DNA of 64,000 nucleotides from Pyrrhoderma lamaoense (lineage: Eukaryota; Basidiomycota; Agaricomycetes; Hymenochaetales; Hymenochaetaceae). Where the stretch lies: the NCBI GenBank assembly GCA_002794735.1, contig NBAZ01000032.1, positions 62,001 through 126,000 on the forward strand, written 5' to 3'. Every line of letters begins with the position of its first letter. The first letter of the stretch is position 1. Both the position numbers and the translations under genes were made by a program. Below are positions 1 to 12,067 of the stretch, one piece after another. The notes below the pieces were generated by a model. That model ran no database searches. It saw only the letters and a program-made list of their open reading frames with translations, and was not told the DNA's origin.

Positions 1-195
1 ATAGACATTCTCATAGACCTCTAAGGCCTTGATGAAGGGCATGAAATGCAATTAAACGGAGATAAAACGTACGGTTTTTCCAGAACCATTATGTCCAACA
101 ATAACAGTAACAGGTGAGTAAAATTCGATAACAGCAATATTCTTGTCGTCAAACGATCGAATGCCTCTAATGGCGAGTTTGTTCAGTGATGCCAT
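1..195 (-). CDS. RAD50: DNA double-strand break repair protein Rad50, 5' end only
   Basis: Partial gene leaving the window on the left. The first exon runs from the ATG at 195 down to 73 and encodes 41 residues that open with the Rad50 N-terminus and end in the Walker A loop GHNGSGKT, the ATP-binding site of this SMC-like ATPase. A GT donor follows at once (GTACGT at 72-67), so the rest lies in an intron and beyond the edge. Rad50 forms the nuclear MRN/MRX complex with Mre11 and Nbs1/Xrs2, which tethers and processes broken DNA ends. Identification rests on the N-terminus alone, but this stretch is highly conserved. Two ACGCGT boxes lie upstream. Confidence 0.9.
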
Positions 196-517
196 GATAG
201 TGAAGAATTCGCTACCAGTATCAACAGGTCAGTGGGTGTATGTATAGTGATGTATTTCATAATTCTAATACCTCTTGCGTAACGTGAAAGACACGCCTGA
301 TTACACGAACGCGTGACATCACGTATTTCATGGTGACAGGAAGTAATTACGCGTCTACTACTGATACTACTTAGGCCCTTATGTATGAGTATGTGGAAAA
401 TAACGATTCCCAGTCTTATACAAAATCAGCTTCGGATAAGCTTTCAATCAGCGCGAGTAGACTCTCTACATATTAAAGAATAATACGACCATAGCAAGTA
501 ATAACTAAGAGATACAA
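196..517. promoter_or_regulatory. RAD50 upstream region with two ACGCGT (MCB-like) boxes
   Basis: No ORF. The region upstream of RAD50 (read on the - strand) contains ACGCGT at 309-314 and 349-354. ACGCGT is the core of the MluI cell-cycle box bound by the fungal MBF complex (Mbp1/Swi6), which drives G1/S expression of replication and repair genes. The boxes are seen; G1/S control of this gene is inferred. The right part is the 3' flank of RPN13. Confidence 0.5.
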
Positions 518-1672
518 TTAATCTGTGTCCATCTGATCCTGCTCTGATCCCGACCCACCCTGTTGTTGACGAGCCTGATCCTGAATCGCACGCAAGAAAG
601 GTTCAACACCGGTCCCAGCTTCTTCGGGAAGTCCCAGCCCTCTGACAAGCCCTCCCAGTAAACCCGTGTGCAAAGCTTGATCAAAGTTCCTTACAGCGGC
701 CTGGAATTGTGGACTAGCAATAATTTGCTGAAGTACTTCTGGTGAAGGAGGCATTGGAAGGTCTGGTGGTAAATGTGGAAATATTGCAGGGATCAGTTCT
801 GGGTGGCTCGTGAATAGTGGTGCTAATGTGTCTGTGTTCAAGACGTCTTGAAGAGAAATGGCTTTGACAAAAGAGTTCAGCATTGTAACTTTATTATAGT
901 GTTTTCAGAGAGGAAGAGAGAGATTTGACATACTAGGTTGAGTAGGGGCAGGTTCGCTTGCCATAGTGTTGACCAATTGACGAAGCTCGGCCAGTTGCTC
1001 CGAGCTAAGTGGTAAATTTGATGGAATCCTAAGTATAATTGATTATCAGCACAATCAATAATATCGGCGGAGTATTAAATTTGGAGTACCCTTGTTGGGA
1101 TGTAGAAGCCTGAGGTGCGGATGAGCTTGAAGAGGGTTCATTCCAAGTTAGTTGCTGCTCAGGGTCTTCTAACAGGGCATTGACATTGTTAGCAAATTCC
1201 TCGTCTCTAGCGGAAGAGGCATCCTGGAGTAGATGAGTAAAGAACATATACATAAGATAAAGTTGAACATACTTGGAACCAGAACTGTAAGAAGAGTTAG
1301 TATGAAATAGATATAGTATGATTGTAAGCCACACGCACGAAGTGTTTCCCGTTCGAAGAAAGAAATTTGAGAACGTAAGTTCTACCCCCGGGAGACTGAG
1401 ATATTTTGGTGAAGGAAGCATCTTGAGCAAACAAAATGAGATCCTATTTACACGACCGATTGGCTAGATCAGCATTCACAGTGCATAGGAGTTAATACTA
1501 AGCATACCTCCTCAACCAAGCCAGTTTCTCTGTTTTGCCATTTAAAGTGTAGTAAACCATCCTCATAATGAAGTGAAATGGCACCCTTGGTAGGACTAGC
1601 ATCCACGAAGTTTGTGCCCTCCCTGCGGAAGGATCGACCGGCTTTGAAGGCGAGAAGAGGGGCAGACGACAT
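518..1672 (-). CDS. RPN13: Proteasomal ubiquitin receptor Rpn13/ADRM1
   Basis: Intron-rich gene. Exon 1 from 1672 encodes MSSAPLLAFKAGR and continues into the Pru (pleckstrin-like receptor for ubiquitin) domain, including HYEDGLLHFKWQNR. A second exon in another frame (about 1440-1330) gives DLILFAQDASF and TYVLKF. A tiny exon encodes FWFQ, and a further exon encodes DASSARDEEFANNVN, the end of Pru. After a Ser-rich linker (about 1140-1090) comes an exon around 1025-940 (LSSEQLAELRQLV). The last exon (to 518) is the DEUBAD domain that binds the deubiquitinase Uch37, ending in QMDTD. Both domains occur in the family's order. Rpn13 docks on Rpn2 in the 19S cap and captures ubiquitinated substrates. 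No frame break is needed if the introns are as read. It is divergent from the SCOC-like gene with about 210 bp between starts. Confidence 0.88.
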
Positions 1673-1882
1673 TCTTTTGTGTCAACAAGGACTAGTGACA
1701 GAAGCAACCGGGTGTTCTGTGGCGAGAGGGACGTGTTCCGAAATGAGATAATGAAATAAATGCCTTGAGACGCGTAAGTTGCACCCAAACTGGGAAATAG
1801 TGACGGCCCTAAAGCACACGGCGAACAATCCTCTGAGTCTCTCGTTGCGACCTTTAGTGTTCAAGTAACGACCGTGATACAA

Positions 1883-2239
1883 ATGTTGGACGAGTCATCT
1901 GCATGGGGCTCCGCAGAGGAACCGACTTCGGGTGACATTATTAAAGATGCATTGAAGAAAGAACAGACGCTCAAGTGGGTCGATAGTCCTATGAAATCAC
2001 GGAATAAGTGTGGCTAATTCCTGCCTGGGTTGTGTAGAGAAATACTGGCGGCTCAAGAAGATCTGAGATGTATGTCATATCACTCCAGTACTTACTCGGA
2101 AGAGTTCCTAAGGCTCGCCTCTAGTACTACAGAGAAAGTGCAGGCAGTGCAGGGAGATATTGATAAGTTAGGATCAGGGAATGCGACGTTGCAAATGTAT
2201 ATCGACAATTTGACAATGCAGATGGCAAAGAGACGATGA
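1883..2239 (+). CDS. Short coiled-coil protein, SCOC/Slo1-like
   Basis: Two exons: 1883-1974 and 2038-2239, joined in frame across a 63-nt GT-AG intron, giving 97 codons. The protein starts MLDESSAWGS. A heptad-rich segment (SSTTEKVQAVQGDIDKLGSGN) leads into the C-terminal block LQMYIDNLTMQMAKRR, the conserved core of the short coiled-coil protein family (SCOC; yeast Slo1). Family members are Golgi-associated and bind Arl1-type GTPases. Only the second exon is a visible long ORF, so the gene is easily truncated in automated annotation; the upstream ATG is preferred because it restores a normal family length and a clean splice. The exact cellular role here is inferred from the family. Confidence 0.75.
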
Positions 2240-2396
2240 AATACCAAATGATGTTGTGATACCAGCGAGGAGTAGTACTAGTACCAGTAGTCGATTGTTA
2301 TTATATCAAATAGTGACTTGATTCGAATACCTCCGGGGCGATCATCCGTCCCCGTCCTATTTTTCTTGTCCGAGGCGCGACTTCTCTCCATCTTTC

Positions 2397-5300
2397 ATGC
2401 TTCCCGCTTCCTCGTCCAGGCGCCTCCTCTCCGTCCTCTCTCCTCGAGTCTCATCCCTTACACAAAGCAACCTTGTCCAACGTATCAATGAACCATCAAA
2501 CAGGTCTTTGCTCCGTAAAAATGAATGCTCGTGTTATTTTAGTACGTCGGTAGGAGACGCTATCGGTCTCGTATTCGAGGGAGAGAAACCTTCTCGTCCT
2601 TGTCCGATTTCTAGACAAGTAAAGTCAACAGTACGCAAGAGACAGAAGGAATACCGAAATTATAAGAATAAGCATATCACAGAGCACAAACGCGAGGTAA
2701 AGAAGTTCAAGAGGGAGCCGACAAGAGCTAAGAAAAATGGTCTTAAACCTGGGACCGTCAATAACCTGTTGACAGACCTGCAAGAAAAGATGCAAGAGTT
2801 TGGACCGGTGGCTGGGGCGAAGATAGTAAGGCCTCACTCTTTAGACTACTGTGCTGTACCCTCTAAACTTGACCTTAATTCCCTAAGATCTTGTGCCCAA
2901 TGACAAGTTTGTCCCTAAAATATTGTCCTTTCCATCGGAGCCTCCACCATCCCCACAACCCATACAGAAGAAGAAAAAACTTCCAAATCATATACGTCGT
3001 ATAGAAGGCATGATAGAACCAATTGGTAAAAATAAAGATGTCTTGACTGGTGTGTAGCGAAAAAAAAAGTAATTACAGTTTCTCGGAATACTCAACAAAT
3101 TATCGTTTTTCTCTATATAATATATCTATGACTATGAAGAACTCGACCCGCCAACGGGTAAAGCTCGTATAGCAACTCTCGCACATGGCCTCGACCGGAC
3201 TCTATTCAAGTAAGGACCTTGGCCTCTTCCAAAAAAGAAAGAGATTGAATACTTCTTGTTAATGGGTAAATTCATATGTAGCCCTGGAGTGCACTGGATA
3301 CAAGATCCCCGTTCTGGTGTTTACAACTTTACACCATTCGTGCAAGAAGTCCCTGATATCAAGGACTTCGCTTTCGATCGTTTACCACCTTTTGTTCCTA
3401 GTTCTAGGGATACTGTATGTGCTACTACTTCCTATACCGGCTATGACACGGTACTAATTACTTTCGTCCCGAACATTGCATATAGGTGATGAGGGAACTA
3501 GCTTTAAACCAAGGGAAACGATTCGCAGGGTCCACCTCTTCTCTCACCGGACTGCTTAGCCATATATACTACCTTATGGCGCCGAAGTGCGAATTCGAGA
3601 CCAGTACTCTGTGTTCCCCGTTCAATGAGATGGTTTGTCTCTACATATACTTCTCACTACTAGTTCAGGACATGGACTGATTACCTGGATAGAAAAAGAA
3701 GTTTACACCTGGCCAGCTTCTTCCGGCTGCAGTTGTTTACGATCATAAGGATGGAGTGTATATGATCAACTCGGATAATAAGGATGACGATGATACGCAA
3801 TGGAACGTTCTTCTTTGGATGGTAAGTCCTCATACGCTACTAGAAAAGGAAGAGTTATTGACATATGATTTTTGTAATTTGAAATTTAATATTTGACAGG
3901 GAACAATGCTAGAGAAGTTCTTCACCATGCCAAAGCCGACTTTTGGGAAACTGCTAAAGTCACAGACTACGGAAGATACGTTCAAAAAGGAGCCAGAAGC
4001 GTATCGATATTCTAAGGTAAGTATTAAAAAAAATTACTTTTTTTGTGATTATATATAAGGCTGTTTTTATCCCGTTAACCCGATCAAGGAGGACTAACCT
4101 TTTGTATTTCTGTGTTTAATAGTCTGATACCTTTGTGTTGCGTTCACAACTCGATTGTATCGATAATCGATTACCGGGAACTGGGGTGTTCGATATTAAG
4201 ACTAGAGCTGCTTTCCCTATTCGGCATGATATTATGAACTTTAAGGTCTGTTGTACTCGTGAATTTTATATGGTTTCATCTATAGATCATCATCAAATAT
4301 TAATATATGTATATAGGAAAACTCGGGATACCAAATTTCGTCTCTTCACGGTCGATACTTTAGCTTTGATAGAGAGTATTATGACCTCATTCGCTCAGCT
4401 TTCTTGAAATATAGGTAAGTCCCACGTGTCTTCTATTCCGTAACTAATTGGATATAATGCCTATGACTAATAATACACATTCTTCTGGTCTTGATAATAA
4501 CAGCTTCCAAGTTCGTATCGGAAATATGGACGGTGTCTTTGTTGCGTATCACAACACGTCTACGGTGTTTGGTTTCCAGTACATCCCCTTAGAGGAGATG
4601 GACATGTGTCTATACGGAAATAAGACTAGCGGTCAACGAGTATTCGAGAAGTGTATCAAGTTGTTGGAAGTGATCTCGGAAGAGATTGTTCAATGTTTTC
4701 CTGGACAGGTACGTGTTGTCAAGTCTATCATCACACACTCAAAACTCCGCCATCTCGCGTCTCACTTCCTTTCTTCTCTTTTTCTCTCTTTCTCTGCCCA
4801 CAAACGCCCTGATCACAAATGCTAAAACTTTGTCTGCTTTTCTGTTAGTCCGTTGCCTGCCTCGCAGAGTCTGAGGATGGGGAAATGAACATCTGGGTCC
4901 AACCTGTCGAAGAGTCTGCGAAAGATACTAAGGAACTGAAAGGAATACAAGTACAAAAACAAGGGCAGGGACAGGAAGAAGAGGAAGTCCCAATGGTGAC
5001 GTCTGACGCAGAACGTCCTATAGTACAACTCCGAGTGACCGTTATCAATTATTTGAATGACGAACATACAGATGGTGAACGTGCTGTGAGAAGTAATCAA
5101 CCTTGTAAGTGTCTTTTCTTTCCTTTCTTTCGGATTTTGTGATCTCAAAGATTTAATATCATTTATCTAATATAATATGGCAAATAAATTATAGGGACAA
5201 TCCACTGGTCCATCTCCCGTCTCTCCCTCCCTTCAAGCACCATCAGAGCCTCACTCAATAAAGCGAAAGAACGCAAGATCATACCAAAAGGGTACCCAAC

Positions 5301-5835
5301 AGGCGTAGACGAAGACAACCTCGATGAGTTTGTAAGGAACCTTGGGTTCGGAGATGTAGAAGGGAAGAGTAAGACGCCTCTGGTGGATCCAAAGATGTTT
5401 ATTCAGCCTACGAAGGGGATATTGACGATTAGGAAGATGTCGAGGAGGAAGGAAAAGGAGGGTGGTGCGGTGGAGGGTGTGGATGGAGAGAAGGGTGTAG
5501 GAGGTGATGAGGGTGGTGAAACGGAGGGAGAGAGGAAGATTATGTGGGAACAGACTAAGTTTGATGATCCGAGTTATCATATGGCTTTCCCCAGTACGTA
5601 CTTTATACCCATTCTCAAACCCTTCACTTGCCTTTGGACAGTTCTTTTCCGAACTTGCGTATCTAACTGACTGAACCGTCGGTCTGGTTTCTTATATTTT
5701 ACTAACTTTTTTCTTATGGTTGTAGGAACGCCAGAGGATACGACGACTTCATTGGCTATGCTGGAATCTATAGGCGAATCTACTGAGGCTACTGCTTCTG
5801 ACGTCCCTGTAGACAAGACAAAGCCCATGCAGTAG
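2397..5835 (+). CDS. PET127: Mitochondrial RNA-processing protein Pet127
   Basis: Multi-exon gene. The N-terminus is rich in Arg, Ser and Leu (MLPASSSRRLLSVLSPR), as expected of a mitochondrial presequence. A Lys/Arg-rich region follows (KRQKEYRNYKNKH). The conserved core includes PGVHWIQDPRSGVYNFTP, FAFDRLPPFVPSSRD, ALNQGKRFAGSTSSLTG, WNVLLWMGTMLEKFF, RSQLDCIDNRLPGTGVFDIK and FQVRIGNMDGVFVAYHNT, in the order typical of Pet127. The C-terminus reaches TKPMQ and a stop at 5835; the last splice gives FPRTPEDTTT. In yeast, Pet127 is a mitochondrial membrane protein needed for 5'-end trimming and turnover of mitochondrial mRNAs. The junction near 2825-2890 after the Lys-rich region could not be resolved with certainty. 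The rest fits ordinary short introns. Confidence 0.88.
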
Positions 5836-6449
5836 CAAGTTTGAAGGAGAACGACATGAACCATACCATCATCTACCATACGCACGCACATATTTACACA
5901 CAACATACACATACACGTAGAAAAGCTGAGACTAAGCCAAAAATAGTTATCACTCGACAAATTTAGGTTATTTTTTTTAATTGCAGAAAATAAAAGAAGA
6001 GTACTACACTAATATTTTCTTCTTTGACTTTATGATTTTCTCTAATGACCCGCCTATTCTCAAATCACCTCCACTATCTCATTACTTGGCACTCTTTGCA
6101 CAAGTATAGATCCTACGACTCTTCCGGTTTCTAGCCTACCCTACCGAGGTAAAAAAAAGAATAAACATATTAAGCATAAAACAAAAAACTTGGCTGTTGA
6201 CGTTGTTGAAGCATTGAAGGTAAAAGAAAAGAAACAAGTTGCTTATGGAAAAAGGGAAAAGAAATGGAAGTTGAAGAAAAAAAATAACCCTAATTAGATA
6301 AATAACAATCTCAAACATCTTTTTTAATCCAAAAACAACGAAAAAGGAGGGTTAAGGAGAAAACGATCCGATTTGGTTCGGATTAGGTCTACAAAGATGG
6401 AATACACACACAAAGAGAAAGGGGGAAGGGTCAGACGAAACCCACTCCC
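5836..6449. other. Convergent 3' intergenic region
   Basis: AT-rich spacer between the 3' ends of PET127 (+) and the stress-protein gene (-). It presumably carries both 3' UTRs and poly(A) signals. No ORF or repeat family recognised. Confidence 0.5.
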
Positions 6450-8737
6450 TTAATCGCCAGCGACTTTCTGTCCAATAGGTGCCGTCCCCATCGATTCATC
6501 TTCATGATCTTCATGTTCCGTATCTTCGTCATCCTCAGCCCCAGCAGCAAACGCATCCGTTTCCTCTCTCTCATTCTCCCTCTGTAATTGGTCTCTTAAC
6601 TCCTCAACATCGCGATCCACCTTGGGCGTAACACGTTCCACTCCAGCAGCTTCTGCAAGTGATACACGAGCGCGATGTGTATTAAGGTGCGCTGAACGCC
6701 GAGCTGGACGTTTAAGACGCCGACGTGCAACCATAACAGGAACAGAGCATTTCTACGGGGGAGAAAAAATAAGATTTGAAATAAGATTTTTTTATAGATA
6801 AGATATTAATAAAATAAGAATCAATTCGGTATATTGGGGGATCGAGAACAAATTTAACTTACCTGCACGAGGTAGTGTGAAGTGGATCCGAGTAAGATGC
6901 TGTTATAAGGAAAAGACACCAAAAAAACAATTAATTATAACCACAATGTATAAATAGATAAATTCACATACCCTTTTAGTTGACCTAGCCCTCGGGACCC
7001 TACTATCAACATTGTTGGCTCATAGTGATCAACGATATCTTGAGTGATAGTTTTATAAGATCATTAATAAAAGAGTCATCCATAAGACGCTTACCAAGTA
7101 TAATATGTCGGGTATTCTTTGCATGCCATGCTTGACAGACAACAGTCACATTTAATTTCGTTCTCTGCAATAACTCGAGAGCCTGTCGAGCTAATACATA
7201 AGCGAGAGCTTGACGCTTTTGCCACAATTAGCTATTTGTATATTTGAGCGAGTTTTTTTTTATATATACCTCTTGTTGATTTCTAAGCTTTGAAACACGA
7301 TCGGTTGGATTTGGATGCTGAGGATCAACTGATTTATGAATGGAAATTAGTAAGGATATCATATCTTCCATTCTACGACAATCGTACGTTTGCTCTCTGT
7401 TTCATTCACAGATATTAAAATCCTATAAATCGAATTAATAACTGCCTGCAATGGAAATACTAAACTTTGGCATACATCTCATCGCCATCTCTAAGAACGG
7501 TTCCAATACCCCACTCTAGGGCATAGTTACTTTCCGGGCTAAGGTCGGTTGCGACCACATATCGTCGTGGCCTACGTCCACTCATTTGTAGTGCATAAGC
7601 AGGGTCTCCATGTGTCAGTGTGATTATGCAGCGATCCCGTGTGAAAATAGGTCTGCTTGTGGAGGAGGGTAGGGCAGCGTGGCGAGTCGACTTCCTCCTA
7701 CGAGGATTACGACTCGCATAATGTATAGTCGTGGGGAAGTAGGGTTCTGGGGGAACTACGATGTTGACTCCTTCCCCGAGAGGGTCGGGGGCATCTAAGG
7801 GTTCGGGTTCTAAGGGTTGGGGGGCCACGAGCGAGTTTTGTTCAGTGTTCTGCTCAGTGATGGAATCAAACATGTCATAGTCGTCACTACTGGTCTCATC
7901 CGAGTTAGCATCATCCTCTGAGTAGTCTGCCAAGTCTTCGTCAGAAGTAGCAGATAACTGAGAAAAGGCATTTCGTGGGCGGATATTACTTTGACCTTCC
8001 GCTTCAGATTCAACATCGGACTGAGAGAGTTTAAGTGCCTCCACACTGGGAGAAGGATCGCGCGACTTTTGCTTTCGACGGAAGAAAGGGGATGTACTTC
8101 GAGCGCGTATAGTACCAGTTTCGGCGTCATCGACGGATTTGTTTGATACGACTGAGGATGATCGAGGTTTCCCTCCTTCCTTTGTCCTCGTTCGACCGCG
8201 TTCTTTATCATCCGAGGTACTAGTTCGAGTAAGAGAGAGAGCAGAAAAACCTCCCATCATTGAGCTGAAAGACTTTCTACCAAACCCTCCAGAGCGAGGT
8301 GTAGGGGCAGGTGGAGAAGTAGCATCCTGGGAGCTGGTGCGCTCAAGAGCATTAAGGATAATCCTTGAAGCCTCGCGATCTAGCTCTTTTTTAGTCATGA
8401 GTACAGAAGAGCTTGAGCGACGGCTAGGGGCAGATGGTCTGTCAGCTTGGGTATATGCAGATGGATAAGGGGAATTGCTGATAGCAGAGGAGGAGGAAGA
8501 ACGTGTAAATGGTAAGCCTCCACCATCTGGAGAATGGGTTGAAGGTACTGTAGAATAGCTGACAACCTCTACGCCCTCTGGGGGGCTTTCAAGAGTGCCA
8601 AGAGGAGGATCACGGTCTTTGTCTCTGTCCTTTTCTCGCTCTCTATCCTTATCCTTGGCAATACCAGTGTACCTTGTTACCCAGCTCAGACGACGCGAGC
8701 CAGAGGACGAAGAGGAAGAAGGTCTATCTGAGCTCAT
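6450..8737 (-). CDS. Universal stress protein (UspA fold) with long Ser/acidic N-terminus
   Basis: The start chosen is the ATG at 8737 (MSSDRPSSSSSSGSRRLSW), although the frame is open further upstream. About the first 360 residues are low complexity: a KDREREKDRDKDRD run, Ser/Thr-rich stretches and an acidic patch. The Usp domain begins with RRYVVATDLSPESNYALEWG. It continues across introns with KLRNQQE, RQALAYVLARQALELLQRTK, WHAKNTRHIIL, then a segment around 7000-6960 reading DHYEPTMLIVGSRGLGQ (the nucleotide-binding G-2X-G-type loop), and ends CSVPVMVARRRLKRPARRSA. A disordered acidic tail follows to the stop at 6450. Fungal proteins of this kind are poorly characterised; an ATP-binding stress role is known for bacterial Usp members and only inferred here. 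It is divergent from PRD1. Confidence 0.82.
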
Positions 8738-9177
8738 AACCAAGTGATGATGGTAGGAAAGCAAGGGAGAGAGAGATTGGCCTACCTGATATTTCAATGC
8801 CAATTCTAGTAATTCACTCGACCTCACACTTGCACTGCACTGCACAACTGCACAGGCGCTCCGGTTTGAAGCCTTGGCTTCCCACACTACCCGTGCGAAT
8901 AACATGCCGCATTCGGATCTCACATCCCTTACCCCGCAACTCCGCTCCGGGCTCCGACTGGTCAAATCCAGTCTTTCGAAAAGTCACGCTCACGATGTTC
9001 AGCTACAGACTAAGACTCGGCCCCGTTCGTGCCAGGTCCTCCTCCTCGTTATTGTCGTTGTCGCCGTCACCGTTGTTGCCATCATCGTCACCGAGGTCAC
9101 TACTTCATTCCTCGTCTTCTCCCATCTGTCGTCCGCAAAAACATGCCAGTACTTTTGCTGAGCCATTATCGACATCG
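8738..9177. promoter_or_regulatory. Bidirectional promoter between the stress-protein gene and PRD1
   Basis: About 440 bp separates the two divergent starts. It is open in reading frames on both strands by chance, pyrimidine/purine skewed, with CT-rich blocks from 9030 to 9130 typical of basidiomycete 5' leaders. No specific operator is assigned. Confidence 0.45.
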
Positions 9178-12067
9178 ATGGTCATCGCCTCTCGCCGCGT
9201 GACCTCTTCAAGCCAATTCCTATTCCGTGTCTCCGCGTCTTCTCTAGCACGGCCACGCGTTCATTTCCTGGCCAGATCAACCTCATCCTTCTCTCTCTTT
9301 CACTGTGCATCAGATATGGACTCACTAACCCCTCCTCAACCTCCTCCAACTTGGCAGCACACTCCAGAACAAGTAGCAGAAATTACTAAAAAAACAATCG
9401 ATGCAGCTAAGAATGTCTATGACAAGATAGCCGCTCTTGATGCAAAGGACTGCTCTTTTGAATCCGTCCGTTTCGTCTCATTCCTTCACATTCCGTAATC
9501 GCTTCTAAATCTCAATTTCCTACTTTAGGTCTTTTTACAACTCTCTAAAGCGGAATCTGACCTTCAGAGTCTTGAGCCAATCTTGTTTTACCAAAACGTC
9601 TCAACCTCTAAAGAGCTCCGCGATGCTTCCAACCAAGCTGAAGTGTTGGTCCGAAACTTCTACGTTGAAATCGACATGCGTGTCGATATTTTCACCGCCA
9701 AGAAGCATGCTGCAGAGAACATTAAGAATCAGGGTATAAAGTTAAACTCCGAGGAACAGAGACTTGTGGATAAGATGATCCTGGATGGAAAACGTTCTGG
9801 TCTTGATCTCCCGGAAGATAAGAGGGAGGAACTGACAAGAAAAAAGAAAGAAGTATCCAATCTTTGCGTCGAATTCAGTGTATGTAATCTTGCCATTTAT
9901 TTGTTAATTAGTCTTCTGATAATAATAATGATAATGATAATCAGAAAAACTTTAATGAGGAAGCAGTCAGTATATTAGACTACTGTAAACGAGCCTCTCT
10001 GACTATTCCATTTAGGGTAAAATCTATTTTACAGAAGAAGAGCTTAAGGGCGTTCCTGCGGACGTTGTTTCTGGATTCGAGAAAAAAGTTGATCCGTCCG
10101 GTGCTACTACTTACGGTGTAACGCATAAGACTCCTGATATCTTCCCACTGGTATGTAGATAAAATTGTGCATCGAGATTGAGCGCCTTTAACAGAGTATC
10201 TGCCAACTGTACAGTTTAAATATGCGCAAAACCCAGAGACAAGGAGAAAGGCATTCTCGAGTTATGAAAGCCGCCTTGAGATCAATGTTCCAATTTTGAA
10301 TAAAGTGTTGGATCTTCGACGCGAGATCGCCTCTCTGCTTGGATACAAGACATGGGCTGATTACATCACGGAAGAGAAAATGGTCAAAACAGCGAAAGGC
10401 GTCACTGATGTTGGTGTCTTTTTACAACAAATTACAGACCTTTACTTACGTCTCTTTAGTTCCTTGATGATCTAGAGCAAAAACTTCGTCCTGTCGGAAT
10501 CAAAGACCGAGAAACTCTCCTTGCCTTGAAAAAGAAAGAGCATGAAGCTTTAGGTCTTCCCTTTGATGGGGAATTCTACGTCTGGGATTACCGGTACTAC
10601 GATCGCAAATATATTGAGGAACATCTTTCTCTTGATGATTCTCTGGTTAAGGAATATTTCCCTGTTTCTGCGGTTGTACCAGCTGTCCTCAAGATCTATC
10701 AAGATTTATTGAGCGTGCGGTTCGTGCCGGTTAAAGACACCAAGTTATGGCATCCAGGTTATTTTGTTTCATAATCTTTGTAATATGTCTTGGCTCACTA
10801 TACATTCTTTCAGATGCCGAGCTTTTTTCCGTCTGGGAAGCAGGTGCAAAGGACGAAACTGGCTTCATCGGATATTGCTATCTCGATCTGTTCCCTCGTG
10901 GTGAGTTACGTTGTTCTCAAACTAATGTATGTAGCACACCCTCATTCTATTATGTTTCATCTATGATTAGAGGCGAAGTACTCGCATGCCGCAGTCTGGC
11001 CTCTGATTCATGGTTATGACCTGGATGATGGTAAACGCAATTACCCCATTGCCGCTATGGTTGCGAACTTGGCAAAACCAACTCCGGAGAGGCCTGCTTT
11101 GATGAGACATGATGATGTAGTCACCTTCTTCCATGAGATGGGTCACGTATTCCATGGGTTATTGAGCAAAACCCGTTTCTGCCGTTTCCATGGCACAAGG
11201 TTTGTGTCAAATATTGCTACTTATTCAAATAAGACCCTCATATTCCAAACTCGTTCAGTGTTGCTCGGGACTTTGTAGAAGCTCCTTCACAGATGTTGGA
11301 GAATTGGTGTTGGGAGCCGAAAGTTCTTGCTCAAATGTCTCAGCACTACGAGACTAAGAAACCACTACCAGATGATCTTATCAAGAAAATTATTGATAGG
11401 TAAAAAAAATTCTTTCCCGGGAATCTTGAAAGGTTTGTTTACAATGGGTTTCTTTAGTCGATACATAAATATTGGTCTTTTCTACCTTCGTCAAGTGTTC
11501 TTCGCCAAATTCGATATCAAGGTCCATACTGATCAGGGTATGTAACCTAGCTGTCGCTTCCTGTCCATTAGTGTATTAATTATCAGTGTACGCCAGAACC
11601 CACTGACTACACCGCGTTATGGAACAACCTTAGAGAATCCATCTCTTTGGTGAAAGGTTCTGAGAAGGCTGAGCCAGGGCAAGGAACGTTCGCACATATC
11701 ACTGGTGGATACGATGCTGGATATTATGGGTGCGTTGAAACTCTCTTCCTCCTGAACCAAATCCACTAATCAATACGTTTTCTTTCACCAATACATAGAT
11801 ACACTTACTCACTCGTCTTTGCTGCTGATATGTATCAAACAGTATTCAAGAAGGATCCGTTGAGTCCGGAGTTGGGAGCCAGATACCGACAAGAAATCTT
11901 ACGTCCTGGGGGAAGCAGGGACGAACTCGTTTCCTTGAAGGTTTGTTTACTGTCTTGACACGGACTATAAGCCTTGAACTGAGAACTCCTTTTCTTTCTT
12001 GCAGAGTTTCTTGGGACGTGAACCAAATTCAACGGCGTTTTTGAAAGAGTTGTTTGGGACGGACTAG
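9178..12067 (+). CDS. PRD1: Saccharolysin, M3 family zinc metallo-oligopeptidase (thimet oligopeptidase type)
   Basis: The peptidase core begins at MDSLTPPQPPP (9316). An in-frame ATG at 9178 adds 46 residues rich in Arg, Ser and Phe that could be a mitochondrial presequence, so dual targeting from two starts is possible. The core includes YVEIDMRVDIF, YDRKYIEEHLSLDD, WEAGAKDETGFIGYCYLDLFPR, HGYDLDDG and the zinc site FFHEMGHVFHGLL (HEXXH; around 11140). Downstream is DFVEAPSQMLENW, which supplies the third metal ligand Glu, then HITGGYDAGYYGYTYS near the C-terminus. The stop is at 12067 after LKELFGTD. About 12 exons with introns of 50-60 nt, all in frame. The enzyme cleaves short peptides in the cytosol/vacuole or mitochondrial intermembrane space in yeast. 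Confidence 0.92.

Noticed and set aside
8139..8468. A + strand ORF within the stress-protein gene
   Set aside because: It is antisense to the long Ser-rich first exon, which has a clear downstream Usp domain.
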